DNA of 31,461 bases from the IMG/VR virus record IMGVR_UViG_3300025769_000505, positions 1 to 31,461 of that record; one strand, given 5' to 3'. This document shows, one piece after another, positions 6,074 through 12,261 of the stretch (its first letter is position 1; each line of letters begins with the position of its first letter). The translations under genes were made by a program, and so were the position numbers. The DNA is from a virus. The notes beneath the pieces are model-generated. The model had not been told where the DNA came from. It was given only the letters and a program-made list of their open reading frames with translations, and did not search any database.

Positions 6074-6307
6074 ATGTCACCACGGCTTCTGTCCACGAAC
6101 GATCTGGCATCGTACCTGTCTGTCTCCACGGCAACGGTGCGGCGCATGTCAGACCGTGGGGAGTTGCCGCGTCCCGTTCGTCTCCCCGGCGTCACGCGCG
6201 TGTTTTGGGACCGACAAGCCGTTGACAGTTTTGTTGACCGTCTTTCCGGCGCTACGGGGTACGATGACCCCGACGAGGCACTGAGCGCGGGAGGGCGTCA
6301 TGCGTAA
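6074..6307 (+). CDS. Excisionase / AlpA-like helix-turn-helix protein
   Basis: A 77-residue DNA-binding protein with the MerR/excisionase-type winged helix: LLSTNDLASYLSVSTATVRR then MSDRGELPRPVRLPG, a helix-turn-helix at residues about 6-25 followed by the wing. This family serves as phage excisionase (recombination directionality factor) or as an activator of integrase (AlpA). It overlaps the integrase start by 8 bases, so both are made from one message, and a GGCGGG sequence precedes its ATG. Excisionase is the most likely role given the direct linkage with integrase. Confidence 0.75.
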   Translation: MSPRLLSTNDLASYLSVSTATVRRMSDRGELPRPVRLPGVTRVFWDRQAVDSFVDRLSGATGYDDPDEALSAGGRHA

Positions 6308-7229
6308 TGTCAAGATTGTAAAACGGCGGATGGCCGATGGAACCGTCAAGGAATACCGCTACCAAAGAAAGCGCGCCATCGTCGGCTCGTTGGGGTGGCT
6401 GATCCAGGAGTACCGCCAGACGCCCGAGTTTAACGCGCTGGCGCGGTCAACAAAAACCACCTATCTCCGTGCCTTCTCGCACATGGCAGACCTCTATGCG
6501 GTGTCCATCACCGACATGCGCCGCCGTCACATCAAGAAGATACGCGACCGACACCAGAACACCCCCGCGATTGCCAACCAGATCGCCGCCGTTTTCTCCA
6601 TCCTGTTCAACTTTGCGATTGAGCAAGAGATTACAGATAGCAACCCCGCCTTCCGCCTAAAGCCGCTTCCAACTGGTGAATACCGCCGCTGGAATGATGA
6701 ACACCTGGACGTGGCGATGACCTTCCCTGAACGGTTCCGCCGCGCGGTGATCCTCGCGTTATACACGGGCCAGAGACAGGGGGATGTTTGCGCCATGCGG
6801 TGGGATGACTACGACGGCGAAGGCGTGGCCGTGGTCCAGCAAAAGACCAAAGTTAAACTGTGGATCCCCGCTCATGCCGACCTGCGGGCCGAACTTCAGG
6901 AATGGCGGGACGAACGATCTTCATTGACGATCCTCACGGACTCCCGTGGGCTTCCGTGGCGCTCCATGAACTTCGCGTCCGTGTTCTCCGCTGAAATGCG
7001 CAAACACCCTGAACTGAACGGGCTTGTGTTTCACGGGTTACGCAAGACAGCAGCCGCCAAGCTGGCAGAGGCCGGATGCTCCCCCCACGAGATAGGCTCA
7101 ATCACCGGACACAAGACGCTGGCGATGCTTCAGAAGTACACCTTGGAAGCGGAACAAAAGAAGCGCGCCGTTGCCGCAATCGACAAACTGGAATCCGTTG
7201 CCAATCACAGATGGAAACCGTGGAAATAA
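6300..7229 (+). CDS. int: Tyrosine-family phage integrase
   Basis: Site-specific recombinase of 309 residues. The N-terminal part (about 25-120) is the SAM-like core-binding domain. The catalytic domain (about 130-300) carries the full set of residues: R159 in TGQRQGD, K182 in QQKTK, H245 and R248 in HGLRK, H271 in GHKT and nucleophile Y280 in QKYT. There is no long arm-binding domain. It is the last large gene of the right early operon, coupled to the excisionase. Because it lies under the repressor-controlled promoter it would be silent in the lysogen unless another promoter exists. Phage genes continue on the other side of it. Confidence 0.95.
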   Translation: MRNVKIVKRRMADGTVKEYRYQRKRAIVGSLGWLIQEYRQTPEFNALARSTKTTYLRAFSHMADLYAVSITDMRRRHIKKIRDRHQNTPAIANQIAAVFSILFNFAIEQEITDSNPAFRLKPLPTGEYRRWNDEHLDVAMTFPERFRRAVILALYTGQRQGDVCAMRWDDYDGEGVAVVQQKTKVKLWIPAHADLRAELQEWRDERSSLTILTDSRGLPWRSMNFASVFSAEMRKHPELNGLVFHGLRKTAAAKLAEAGCSPHEIGSITGHKTLAMLQKYTLEAEQKKRAVAAIDKLESVANHRWKPWK

Positions 7230-7258
7230 TTGGCGCTAAAGCATTGTTTTAATTGAGT

Positions 7259-7283
7259 GTCGTCTGCAAAACTGTTAGACGAC
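7259..7283. other. Candidate attP core (inverted repeat downstream of int)
   Basis: GTCGTCT at 7259-7265 and AGACGAC at 7277-7283 are perfect 7-bp inverted repeats around 11 bases (GCAAAACTGTT), 30 bases after the integrase stop. Paired inverted arms around a short spacer are how tyrosine recombinases recognise a core site, and attP usually lies beside int. No T-tract follows, so a terminator is less likely. No arm-type direct repeats were found. Confidence 0.35.
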
Positions 7284-7307
7284 TCCTAATGAAATCAAGG
7301 GGTTGCA

Positions 7308-7478
7308 ATGACAGCGGAAAGTATGATGTTGCAGGGTGTTCCCGCTATGTCCTCATGGCGGGAGGAGCGTTGTTGGGCGGCTTCAGCCATACTAGGGGTT
7401 GGCGCGGCGGAACCCATCTCGCTCCTTCCTGAGCTGCGCGATTTCGTGCGGGAACTTACAGAGACCTCCGCTTCTTAA
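7308..7478 (+). CDS. Small hypothetical protein after int
   Basis: A 56-residue protein read directly: it opens MTAESMMLQGVPAMSSWREE and ends in LRDFVRELTETSAS. An AAGGGG ribosome binding site lies 7 bases before the ATG. The last 23 bases overlap, in the convergent sense, the minus-strand gene ending at 7456, so this is where the right early and late operons meet. No membrane segment and no recognised family. Confidence 0.5.
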   Translation: MTAESMMLQGVPAMSSWREERCWAASAILGVGAAEPISLLPELRDFVRELTETSAS

Positions 7479-7677
7479 CGCACACCTTGGGTATGGTCAT
7501 TTCGCCGGATATGTGATCCCCGGCAACAGACACCGCCAGGACGATCTTGTGTTTATCCTCATGCACCAGAAACCCCACCGACTGGATTACGGGCAGCTTG
7601 CTCTTGAGGGCGTCACGCGACACCCATTCGCCTGCGGGGTGTTCAGCGTCGATCCACGAGACTTTGACGATTTTCAT
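7456..7677 (-). CDS. Hypothetical phage protein, last gene of the late operon
   Basis: A 73-residue soluble, beta-rich protein: MKIVKVSWIDAEHPAGEWVS ... SVGFLVHEDKHKIVLAVSVA ... EMTIPKVCVKKRR. I recall short proteins of this form (V-x-W-x-D, S-V-G-F-L-V-H-E-D, M-T-I-P) in many phages and prophages, without known function. The ATG at 7677 was preferred over a TTG five codons upstream. The ribosome binding site is poor. It ends the long minus-strand operon and converges with the small gene after int. Confidence 0.65.
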   Translation of the reverse strand: MKIVKVSWIDAEHPAGEWVSRDALKSKLPVIQSVGFLVHEDKHKIVLAVSVAGDHISGEMTIPKVCVKKRRSL

Positions 7678-7731
7678 TGGACGGACACCCAACAGTGAGC
7701 GCGCGTGGCACCCACTGCCGGCATCAGCCGG

Positions 7732-8319
7732 TCATGCCTCTGATCTCTTCGATCTCATGCGGGCACGTTTCTTGGCGGGGTAAACCACGTTCTTGATGTC
7801 GCTTGGCTTGACGCCCAGCATTTCCGCCGCCCTCTTGGGCGAGCCGGTCTGGTTGTAGTAGACAATCGCAAGTCTGCGCTGTTCATCTGACAGAATGGCA
7901 AGTGACGAATTGCGCGCCTGTGTTAATGCCGAAGCCCAGCGGCAGTTGTCGGGTCGGTAGTCGCCATCGTTGTCTATGCGGTCGAGAGACATTCCCTGTG
8001 GTTTTTCGCCCATATCTTCAACAAAGTTCCGCACATCATGCCAACGCTCGCAAACCTCTATGCCGCGCTTGCCGTATCGAGGGTACTTTTCAGACTTTGG
8101 ATTGTAACAACGCGCCATCATCGAATGCCACGTTGGGTAGAGGTCGTGTTTCCACATACCGTGTTTGAATTGCGGCAAATCTGACCCCCGTGGGGCCGTC
8201 GCCTTGCGGTCAACCTTGCGCAGAGGGTCGCCGTTCCGTCTCCAAGTCAGATAGTGCTTGCGGCACCATCCACGTGCCAGGACGGTATTGTTGCAGCCAT
8301 CAATCGAGCATGTTTTCAT
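7732..8319 (-). CDS. HNH-type homing endonuclease-like protein
   Basis: A 195-residue protein. An N-terminal zinc motif C4-x4-C9-x9-C19-x2-H22 is followed by the phage HNH-type core, residues about 60-130: WHSMMARCYNPKSEKYPRYG, KRGIEVCERW, then SLDRIDNDGDYRPDNCRWA. This arrangement is typical of free-standing HNH homing nucleases. The C-terminal 50 residues include a helix-turn-helix-like region (SPKRAAEMLGVKPSDIKNVV) for target recognition. It is coded with fewer G+C-rich codons than its neighbours and sits between the lysis genes and a small gene, as expected of an inserted selfish gene. AAGGAAC precedes the ATG. Confidence 0.85.
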   Translation of the reverse strand: MKTCSIDGCNNTVLARGWCRKHYLTWRRNGDPLRKVDRKATAPRGSDLPQFKHGMWKHDLYPTWHSMMARCYNPKSEKYPRYGKRGIEVCERWHDVRNFVEDMGEKPQGMSLDRIDNDGDYRPDNCRWASALTQARNSSLAILSDEQRRLAIVYYNQTGSPKRAAEMLGVKPSDIKNVVYPAKKRARMRSKRSEA

Positions 8320-8370
8320 ACGTTCCTTATCGCAGAAAACCCCAAGTAAATCAACAGATTATGCGGATTA

Positions 8371-8907
8371 TCACTTGAGCAATTTGGACTGGATCGCAGC
8401 CATGAGACTGTCCTTATCCTTGCTGCCCCGACTGGAACCCAGCCAGAAAGCGAGAACCTGCTGAAAGCCCGCGGCCAGCGCGCCAAGCATCATGAATGCG
8501 ACATCCGATGACGCATCGGGGATGGCGCTTTGCACAATCAGCCAGAGCATCCCGAAGAAACCCAGTGTCACGACAAGACTGATGAGCGGGGCCGACCATG
8601 CCGAAGCGTGGCCCGATGCCGCGAGGTTGGCGGTCAGCCCTCGGGCATCCTGGGTGTCGGCCAGATACGCCTTTTCGAGTTCGACTTCGAGGCTGGCAAG
8701 CTGGGTGCGAAACTCGTGTTGAAGTTCCGGGCTCCCGCGCAACGCAATCAGCGCATCCTCGGGCGTCACCGCACCTGTCAGATCTTCGGCGATGCCGACC
8801 ACCTTGTCAGCCACGTCACCTGCATCTTCACCAGCGAGCGACCGGATGAGGCCCGGCGCAAACTCTGCGATCAGGGGGAGTGCGGCCATAATGAGGGGCG
8901 CGACCAT
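8371..8907 (-). CDS. Holin, three-transmembrane GTA-type
   Basis: A protein of 178 residues resembling the '3TM holin' family of alphaproteobacterial gene transfer agents and phages. An N-terminal hydrophobic segment (APLIMAALPLIAEFAPGLI) is followed by a soluble acidic helix pair and two strong membrane segments near residues 104-125 and 135-158, ending in a charged tail. Holins form lesions in the inner membrane that let the lytic enzyme reach the cell wall at a set time. The start is GTG 8910 or ATG 8907; both overlap the stop of the 43-residue membrane protein (TGATG), so they are coupled. Confidence 0.8.
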   Translation of the reverse strand: MVAPLIMAALPLIAEFAPGLIRSLAGEDAGDVADKVVGIAEDLTGAVTPEDALIALRGSPELQHEFRTQLASLEVELEKAYLADTQDARGLTANLAASGHASAWSAPLISLVVTLGFFGMLWLIVQSAIPDASSDVAFMMLGALAAGFQQVLAFWLGSSRGSKDKDSLMAAIQSKLLK

Positions 8908-9038
8908 CACAGCACCGCCAGGATGCCGGCGATAACCAGAAGCACCAGAAGCAGCGCATTAAGGGCAACGCTCCAGCGTGTGCGGTCCACCTGATCCAAA
9001 GCAAGCCAACGGGCTTCCCAACGGTCAAATAGTTTCAT
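8907..9038 (-). CDS. Small single-span membrane protein in the lysis cassette
   Basis: A 43-residue protein with a charged N terminus (MKLFDRWEARWLALDQVDRT) and one transmembrane helix (LNALLLVLLVIAGILAVL) at the C terminus. The ATG at 9038 has an AAGGA ribosome binding site 8 bases upstream, while the open frame before it reads as non-coding. It is coupled to the holin. It may be a second holin, an antiholin or a spanin-like helper; the sequence does not decide. The 236 bases between it and the lytic enzyme gene carry only a hairpin and a repeated CTTTTCCACT. Confidence 0.6.
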   Translation of the reverse strand: MKLFDRWEARWLALDQVDRTRWSVALNALLLVLLVIAGILAVL

Positions 9039-9172
9039 GGTCTTGTTCCTTCGTTGCGGGCTTTTCCACTCTTCGCACGATCTCTTGCCGTGACGGTGGA
9101 AAATGTCATCACGACAGGCGGTTAGGTTGGTCAGTTGTGTTAGTGTCAGTTGCCTGCGCTTACTTGAACGAG

Positions 9173-9203
9173 GTGGCCCGCGTGTTCGTAAAATGCGGGC
9201 CAC
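9173..9203. other. Inverted repeat upstream of the holin genes
   Basis: GTGGCCCGC at 9173-9181 and GCGGGCCAC at 9195-9203 form a perfect 9-bp stem with a 13-base loop between the lytic enzyme and the holin genes. There is no adjoining T-tract on either strand, so it is more likely an mRNA processing or stabilising structure, or a protein binding site, than a terminator. Confidence 0.45.
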
Positions 9204-9274
9204 GTTTCGGGGCGCTTTTCCACTTTCAGAGAGGAATCGGCCCAAATGGTGGAAAGAGGTTCAAATACATGCGC

Positions 9275-9742
9275 CTATGCAGCGCATAAGGCCGAAGCCT
9301 GCGCATAGAACGCGGGCCATGTCTCCGCTTTCGGCTTACCCGGTCGCCATGCGTCGATGTACTGCGCCCAACCCTCTTCTGAGGTCGTAGGAAGGGGGCT
9401 GGGTAGCGTCCAGAGCAACAGACGGGCGAACACACACGCCAACGTGTCGTTGTGCTCTATGGCCCTGTAAACGGTGTCTGTGTCGGCGCTGTAGCGCAGT
9501 GCTTCACAGACCCGCAGCGCGTGGGCTTCGGTCGAGGGGTGACGCAAAACACCGCGAACGCCGCCGCCCCATTCGAATTGGAAAAATCCGCGAGCAGGCC
9601 CGCCGAGTTGCGCCCGATGCTTGAACCGGGATTCCTGCAAGCCAATGGCAAGCAACATCACCCGCGCTTCTGGTGTGTCCATCTTCGCCGGCAGCAATGA
9701 GAGCGCGGCGGGGAACACATAGTCGTTGATGTGGTCAATCAT
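9275..9742 (-). CDS. Lysozyme-like lytic enzyme (endolysin)
   Basis: A 155-residue enzyme of the lysozyme/transglycosylase fold that probably cuts the glycan strands of peptidoglycan. Catalytic Glu is E37 in LLAIGLQESRFKHR, followed by QLGGPARGFFQFE, a family-typical block in which G-P-A-R-G-F-x-Q-F-E lines the active site. No signal peptide, so export depends on the holin. The ATG at 9742 overlaps the end of the upstream gene by 8 bases and has a GGGGGCGAG sequence before it; a longer frame to 9778 is less likely. It lies just before the membrane lysis genes. Confidence 0.8.
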   Translation of the reverse strand: MIDHINDYVFPAALSLLPAKMDTPEARVMLLAIGLQESRFKHRAQLGGPARGFFQFEWGGGVRGVLRHPSTEAHALRVCEALRYSADTDTVYRAIEHNDTLACVFARLLLWTLPSPLPTTSEEGWAQYIDAWRPGKPKAETWPAFYAQASALCAA

Positions 9743-9989
9743 GCTCGCCCCCAAGTGCGGCGTATCCGGCAAGATCAACGTAGGAGTCTTGATGGGGGCC
9801 GCGTTTAAGCCGCACCAGCTTCAGCGCCGCCATGCACAGCGTCACGTCGCGGGGCTGGATTTCCGTTCCCAAGATCACCGACCACATGGCCGCGATGTCT
9901 CGGGAGTTGTCCGCCCAGGAACCGTATTCTTTGTCCCTGTCACCCTCTGTCAGATCGGCGGCGCGGTTCAGGATGTCGCGGCGGTTCAT
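9735..9989 (-). CDS. DUF6378-like small protein (possible MazG-fold)
   Basis: An 84-residue protein with the pattern R-x-x-I-L-N-x-A-A-D-L-T-x-G-D-R-D-K-E-Y-G near the N terminus, a central IAAMWSVILG, and a final KLVRLKRGPHQDSYVDLAGY. This fits the DUF6378 family, widespread in phages, whose helical fold recalls MazG-type nucleotide pyrophosphohydrolases. The acidic residues expected for metal binding (the E/D of the GDRDKEYG block and the D-x-x-x-D in DSYVDLAGY) are present. A role in nucleotide pool control is plausible but unproven. Its ATG lies after a small palindrome and has a weak ribosome binding site. Confidence 0.7.
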   Translation of the reverse strand: MNRRDILNRAADLTEGDRDKEYGSWADNSRDIAAMWSVILGTEIQPRDVTLCMAALKLVRLKRGPHQDSYVDLAGYAALGGEHD

Positions 9990-9997
9990 AAATGATG

Positions 9998-10014
9998 CCT
10001 ATACGCGGCATAGG
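9998..10014. other. Short palindrome before the DUF6378-like gene
   Basis: CCTATACGCGGCATAGG has 5-bp inverted arms and lies 9 bases upstream of the ATG at 9989. A related sequence, CCTATGCAGCGCATAAGG, occurs at 9274-9291 across the stop codon of the lytic enzyme gene. The pair could be a regulatory element or processing site; evidence is thin. Confidence 0.25.
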
Positions 10015-10038
10015 TGCGGTTTATGTAGCGTGTAGCGG

Positions 10039-11187
10039 TCATGCGGCGTCCCTCAGCATGTCAATGGAACAGGTCGTACGGCCCACCTCGCCGTGCTCCG
10101 AGTGCATGACGATTAGCTTCATATCCCTGCCGGACAGATACCCACCGCCTGCGGCATAGGCATCATTCGCGGCGAGTGTTCTCACCTGCTCCACGATGCA
10201 ACCGTTAAACTCAACCCGTGAGTCGTGGTGGTGGTGGCCACGGAAGAAATACCGATGCCGGGTCTTGCCCCAGTCTTCAGGTTTCTCTGTCGCCATGATG
10301 CTAGGAAGGTTCGCATCCTTCGTTTTGTCGCCATGCACGAAGCCAAGCAGGGTCTTTCCGTGCCTGATGTAATGTCGAAGGGTTGGGGCATCGTGGACAA
10401 TCACCCGTGGTTCGTTTTCATAGACGTTCGCCAAAAGCACACCCATCGCCATTCCCAGCACCGGGTCGTGGTTGCCCACCACCGGCACAAAATGCACCGT
10501 CTCATGGCGTTCCAAGGCCGTGTGGATGCACTGGCGGACGGCAGACACACCAATCCGCATAACACGCTGCAAACGGGAGTCCACGTCCAGCACGTTGCCG
10601 TGGCCGGGGGTCATTCCTGCGTGGTTGTCTGCATGGAAAAAATCGCCGAGATTCGCGATGACGCATTGTTTTGAACGCGGGCCTTGAGACACCAGATAGT
10701 CAACGGCTGCGCACAGGTCGCGCTTGGCAATGTCCGTGTCGAAATCTTCGCCGCCCGTTTCTTCGCCCCACGCATAGCAGCCGAAATGCGGATCACCCCA
10801 TGGGATCACCGTCATCAGTTCGTCGTTGTAGGCTTTGTCTTTAATAGGTCGCGGCCTTAATTTAGGCAAAGCCTTGGCGCTTTCCTTAACCGCCTCCATG
10901 GCGATTTCCAGCAGCCGTTCCCGGTCCGCCGTGGTCTTGACCCATTCGGCCTTAATTTCACCATCCGGCCCGTACAGAGTCGAACGGCCCTTGACCATGT
11001 AACCATCGGGCGCGGAACCATCGACCCCCGCCCTGCCTGCAAAGCGGGTGTTACCGCTGGCAAGCCTGCTGCGGAATGTCTCGTAGGGAAGCCCAAGAAC
11101 CTTCGCGGCCTCGGCCTTGGTGCCGTGCATGGCAAGGGCGCTTGTGCAGTCCTGCCATTGTTCGTAAGTCACACCGGGATTGGCCAC
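10039..11187 (-). CDS. Helix-turn-helix plus calcineurin-like metallophosphoesterase
   Basis: A 382-residue two-part protein. Residues 7-42 form a resolvase-like helix-turn-helix (TKAEAAKVLGLPYETFRSRL). Residues about 125-330 are a metallophosphoesterase with all blocks present: D132 and H134 in GDPHFG, D182 in NLGDFFH, N239-H240-D241 in GNHD, H285 in VHGD, and H318-H321 in RGHHHH. Such enzymes cut phosphodiesters, for example in DNA, RNA or cyclic nucleotides, using two metal ions. Joining to a DNA-binding domain suggests action on DNA. It starts with GTG at 11187 (AAAGG upstream). Its place among lysis genes in the late operon is unusual for a DNA enzyme. Confidence 0.8.
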   Translation of the reverse strand: MANPGVTYEQWQDCTSALAMHGTKAEAAKVLGLPYETFRSRLASGNTRFAGRAGVDGSAPDGYMVKGRSTLYGPDGEIKAEWVKTTADRERLLEIAMEAVKESAKALPKLRPRPIKDKAYNDELMTVIPWGDPHFGCYAWGEETGGEDFDTDIAKRDLCAAVDYLVSQGPRSKQCVIANLGDFFHADNHAGMTPGHGNVLDVDSRLQRVMRIGVSAVRQCIHTALERHETVHFVPVVGNHDPVLGMAMGVLLANVYENEPRVIVHDAPTLRHYIRHGKTLLGFVHGDKTKDANLPSIMATEKPEDWGKTRHRYFFRGHHHHDSRVEFNGCIVEQVRTLAANDAYAAGGGYLSGRDMKLIVMHSEHGEVGRTTCSIDMLRDAA

Positions 11188-11199
11188 ATCAGGGCCTTT

Positions 11200-11439
11200 C
11201 TATTGTGTCTTGTCAACAAGCCATGTAATCGCAGCGAACTGCGCAACGATGACGCCGCCCACAAGCCACCACAGGCGGTTGCGGAACGAATCAAGTGAGT
11301 CTCGGATGCCCTTCATTTCTGTGCGGGCTTCCTTCCACCGTTCGCCGCAGCGATCCTCATGGGAGTCAATTTTTTGCTCCGCACGGCGCGCAATCTCCCG
11401 CGCCTCGTGGTCAACAGATTCGTTGGAGATCATGGTCAT
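11200..11439 (-). CDS. Small coiled-coil membrane protein
   Basis: A 79-residue protein: a charged helix of about 50 residues (EAREIARRAEQKIDSHEDRC onward) followed by one transmembrane helix (LWWLVGGVIVAQFAAITWLV) and a short tail. This layout resembles XhlA-type haemolysin/holin helpers, which anchor a lysis complex at the membrane, but the match is by shape rather than motif. The ATG overlaps the protease stop (ATGA). Its neighbours support a role in lysis or in the cell envelope. Confidence 0.6.
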   Translation of the reverse strand: MTMISNESVDHEAREIARRAEQKIDSHEDRCGERWKEARTEMKGIRDSLDSFRNRLWWLVGGVIVAQFAAITWLVDKTQ

Positions 11440-12152
11440 TTGCCCAGAAACTCGCAGATCGTCTTGGGTGACTGGATGATCGCCAGAGAGGTCGGAACGG
11501 CGATGGTTGCAAAGCCCATGGACTGCGGAGCGTTCAGAAGCGCCGTGGCAATCCCGACAAGGTTCCCGTCAATGTCGAACACCGGGCCACCGCTTGAGCC
11601 TGGGGCCACCGGAATCTGGGCAATGTAATAACTCCCCTCATCCCCGATGGACTGGCGGTCGGAATCCTCCAACAAGTCGGTGGCGGCGACGTTCCCCCAC
11701 ATCACCACCCAACGGCTAACTACGGGGTGTCCGGCGATGAACAGGGGTTCGCCTACCTCAACCGGCGTACAACGCACAGAGACGTGTTCTCTGTCGCCTG
11801 TAGGGGCATTCACAAGGGCAAGGTCGGGGGCTGGCATCTTCGGTGCATTGGAGGCGTCGATTTCCTCGCCCCATTCACTTGTGCCGTCGCGGAAGGTGAT
11901 GAACGTGTCGCGCCCGTTGGTGACGTGTGCCGCCGTCAGGATCATGTCCTGACCGATGACAACGCCCGAACCGTGGGCCGAGCCTTCCTCGTTCGCGTAA
12001 ACGATGACGACGGACTCAAGCGCAACCACAGCACGGGTTGCATCCGTGGTGCAGGCAAAAAGAAAGCCCGCCACAAGGGCGAGCATTGCAAAACGTCCGA
12101 AACTTTGTAACGGACCCACGCGGACAGATGCGCTATGTACTACCTCAGCCAT
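11436..12152 (-). CDS. Secreted trypsin-like serine protease, probable lipoprotein
   Basis: A 238-residue protease of the trypsin-2/HtrA-like fold without a PDZ domain. The catalytic triad is visible: H76 in LTAAHV, D110 in APDLALV and S187 in PGSSGGP. Residues 22-34 form a hydrophobic signal ending in LFAC, a usable lipobox, so the mature protein could be a lipoprotein starting at C34; the sequence before the hydrophobic core is unusually long. The ATG at 12152 has a GAGG element 7 bases upstream; an ATG at 12164 is the alternative. It is coupled to the small membrane protein. A phage-encoded envelope protease of this sort is uncommon. Possible roles are cleaving a host surface protein, superinfection exclusion, or lysis. 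Confidence 0.8.
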   Translation of the reverse strand: MAEVVHSASVRVGPLQSFGRFAMLALVAGFLFACTTDATRAVVALESVVIVYANEEGSAHGSGVVIGQDMILTAAHVTNGRDTFITFRDGTSEWGEEIDASNAPKMPAPDLALVNAPTGDREHVSVRCTPVEVGEPLFIAGHPVVSRWVVMWGNVAATDLLEDSDRQSIGDEGSYYIAQIPVAPGSSGGPVFDIDGNLVGIATALLNAPQSMGFATIAVPTSLAIIQSPKTICEFLGK

Positions 12153-12183
12153 GACACGCCTCATTGACAGGCGGTTGTGGTCA

Positions 12184-12218
12184 GGCTGGGGAGGGTGTTA
12201 CCAGCACCCTTCTCAGCC
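12184..12218 (+). other. Long imperfect hairpin between tail fibre and protease genes
   Basis: GGCTGGGGAGGGTG at 12184-12197 and CACCCTTCTCAGCC at 12205-12218 form a 14-bp stem with a 7-base loop in plus-strand RNA (two G-U pairs); in the minus-strand late mRNA two A-C mismatches remain but an 8-bp-plus stem is still possible. No T-tract follows on either strand. It lies in a 109-base gap and may mark an mRNA end or processing point separating the fibre and protease genes. Confidence 0.4.
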
Positions 12219-12261
12219 GCCAGATATTGTAGGTTAACGCGCATCAAAACACAACCCTTAG

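Noticed and set aside
8907-9245. 112-residue version of the small membrane protein
   Set aside because: The first 69 residues look non-coding and include the inverted repeat; the ATG at 9038 has a proper ribosome binding site.
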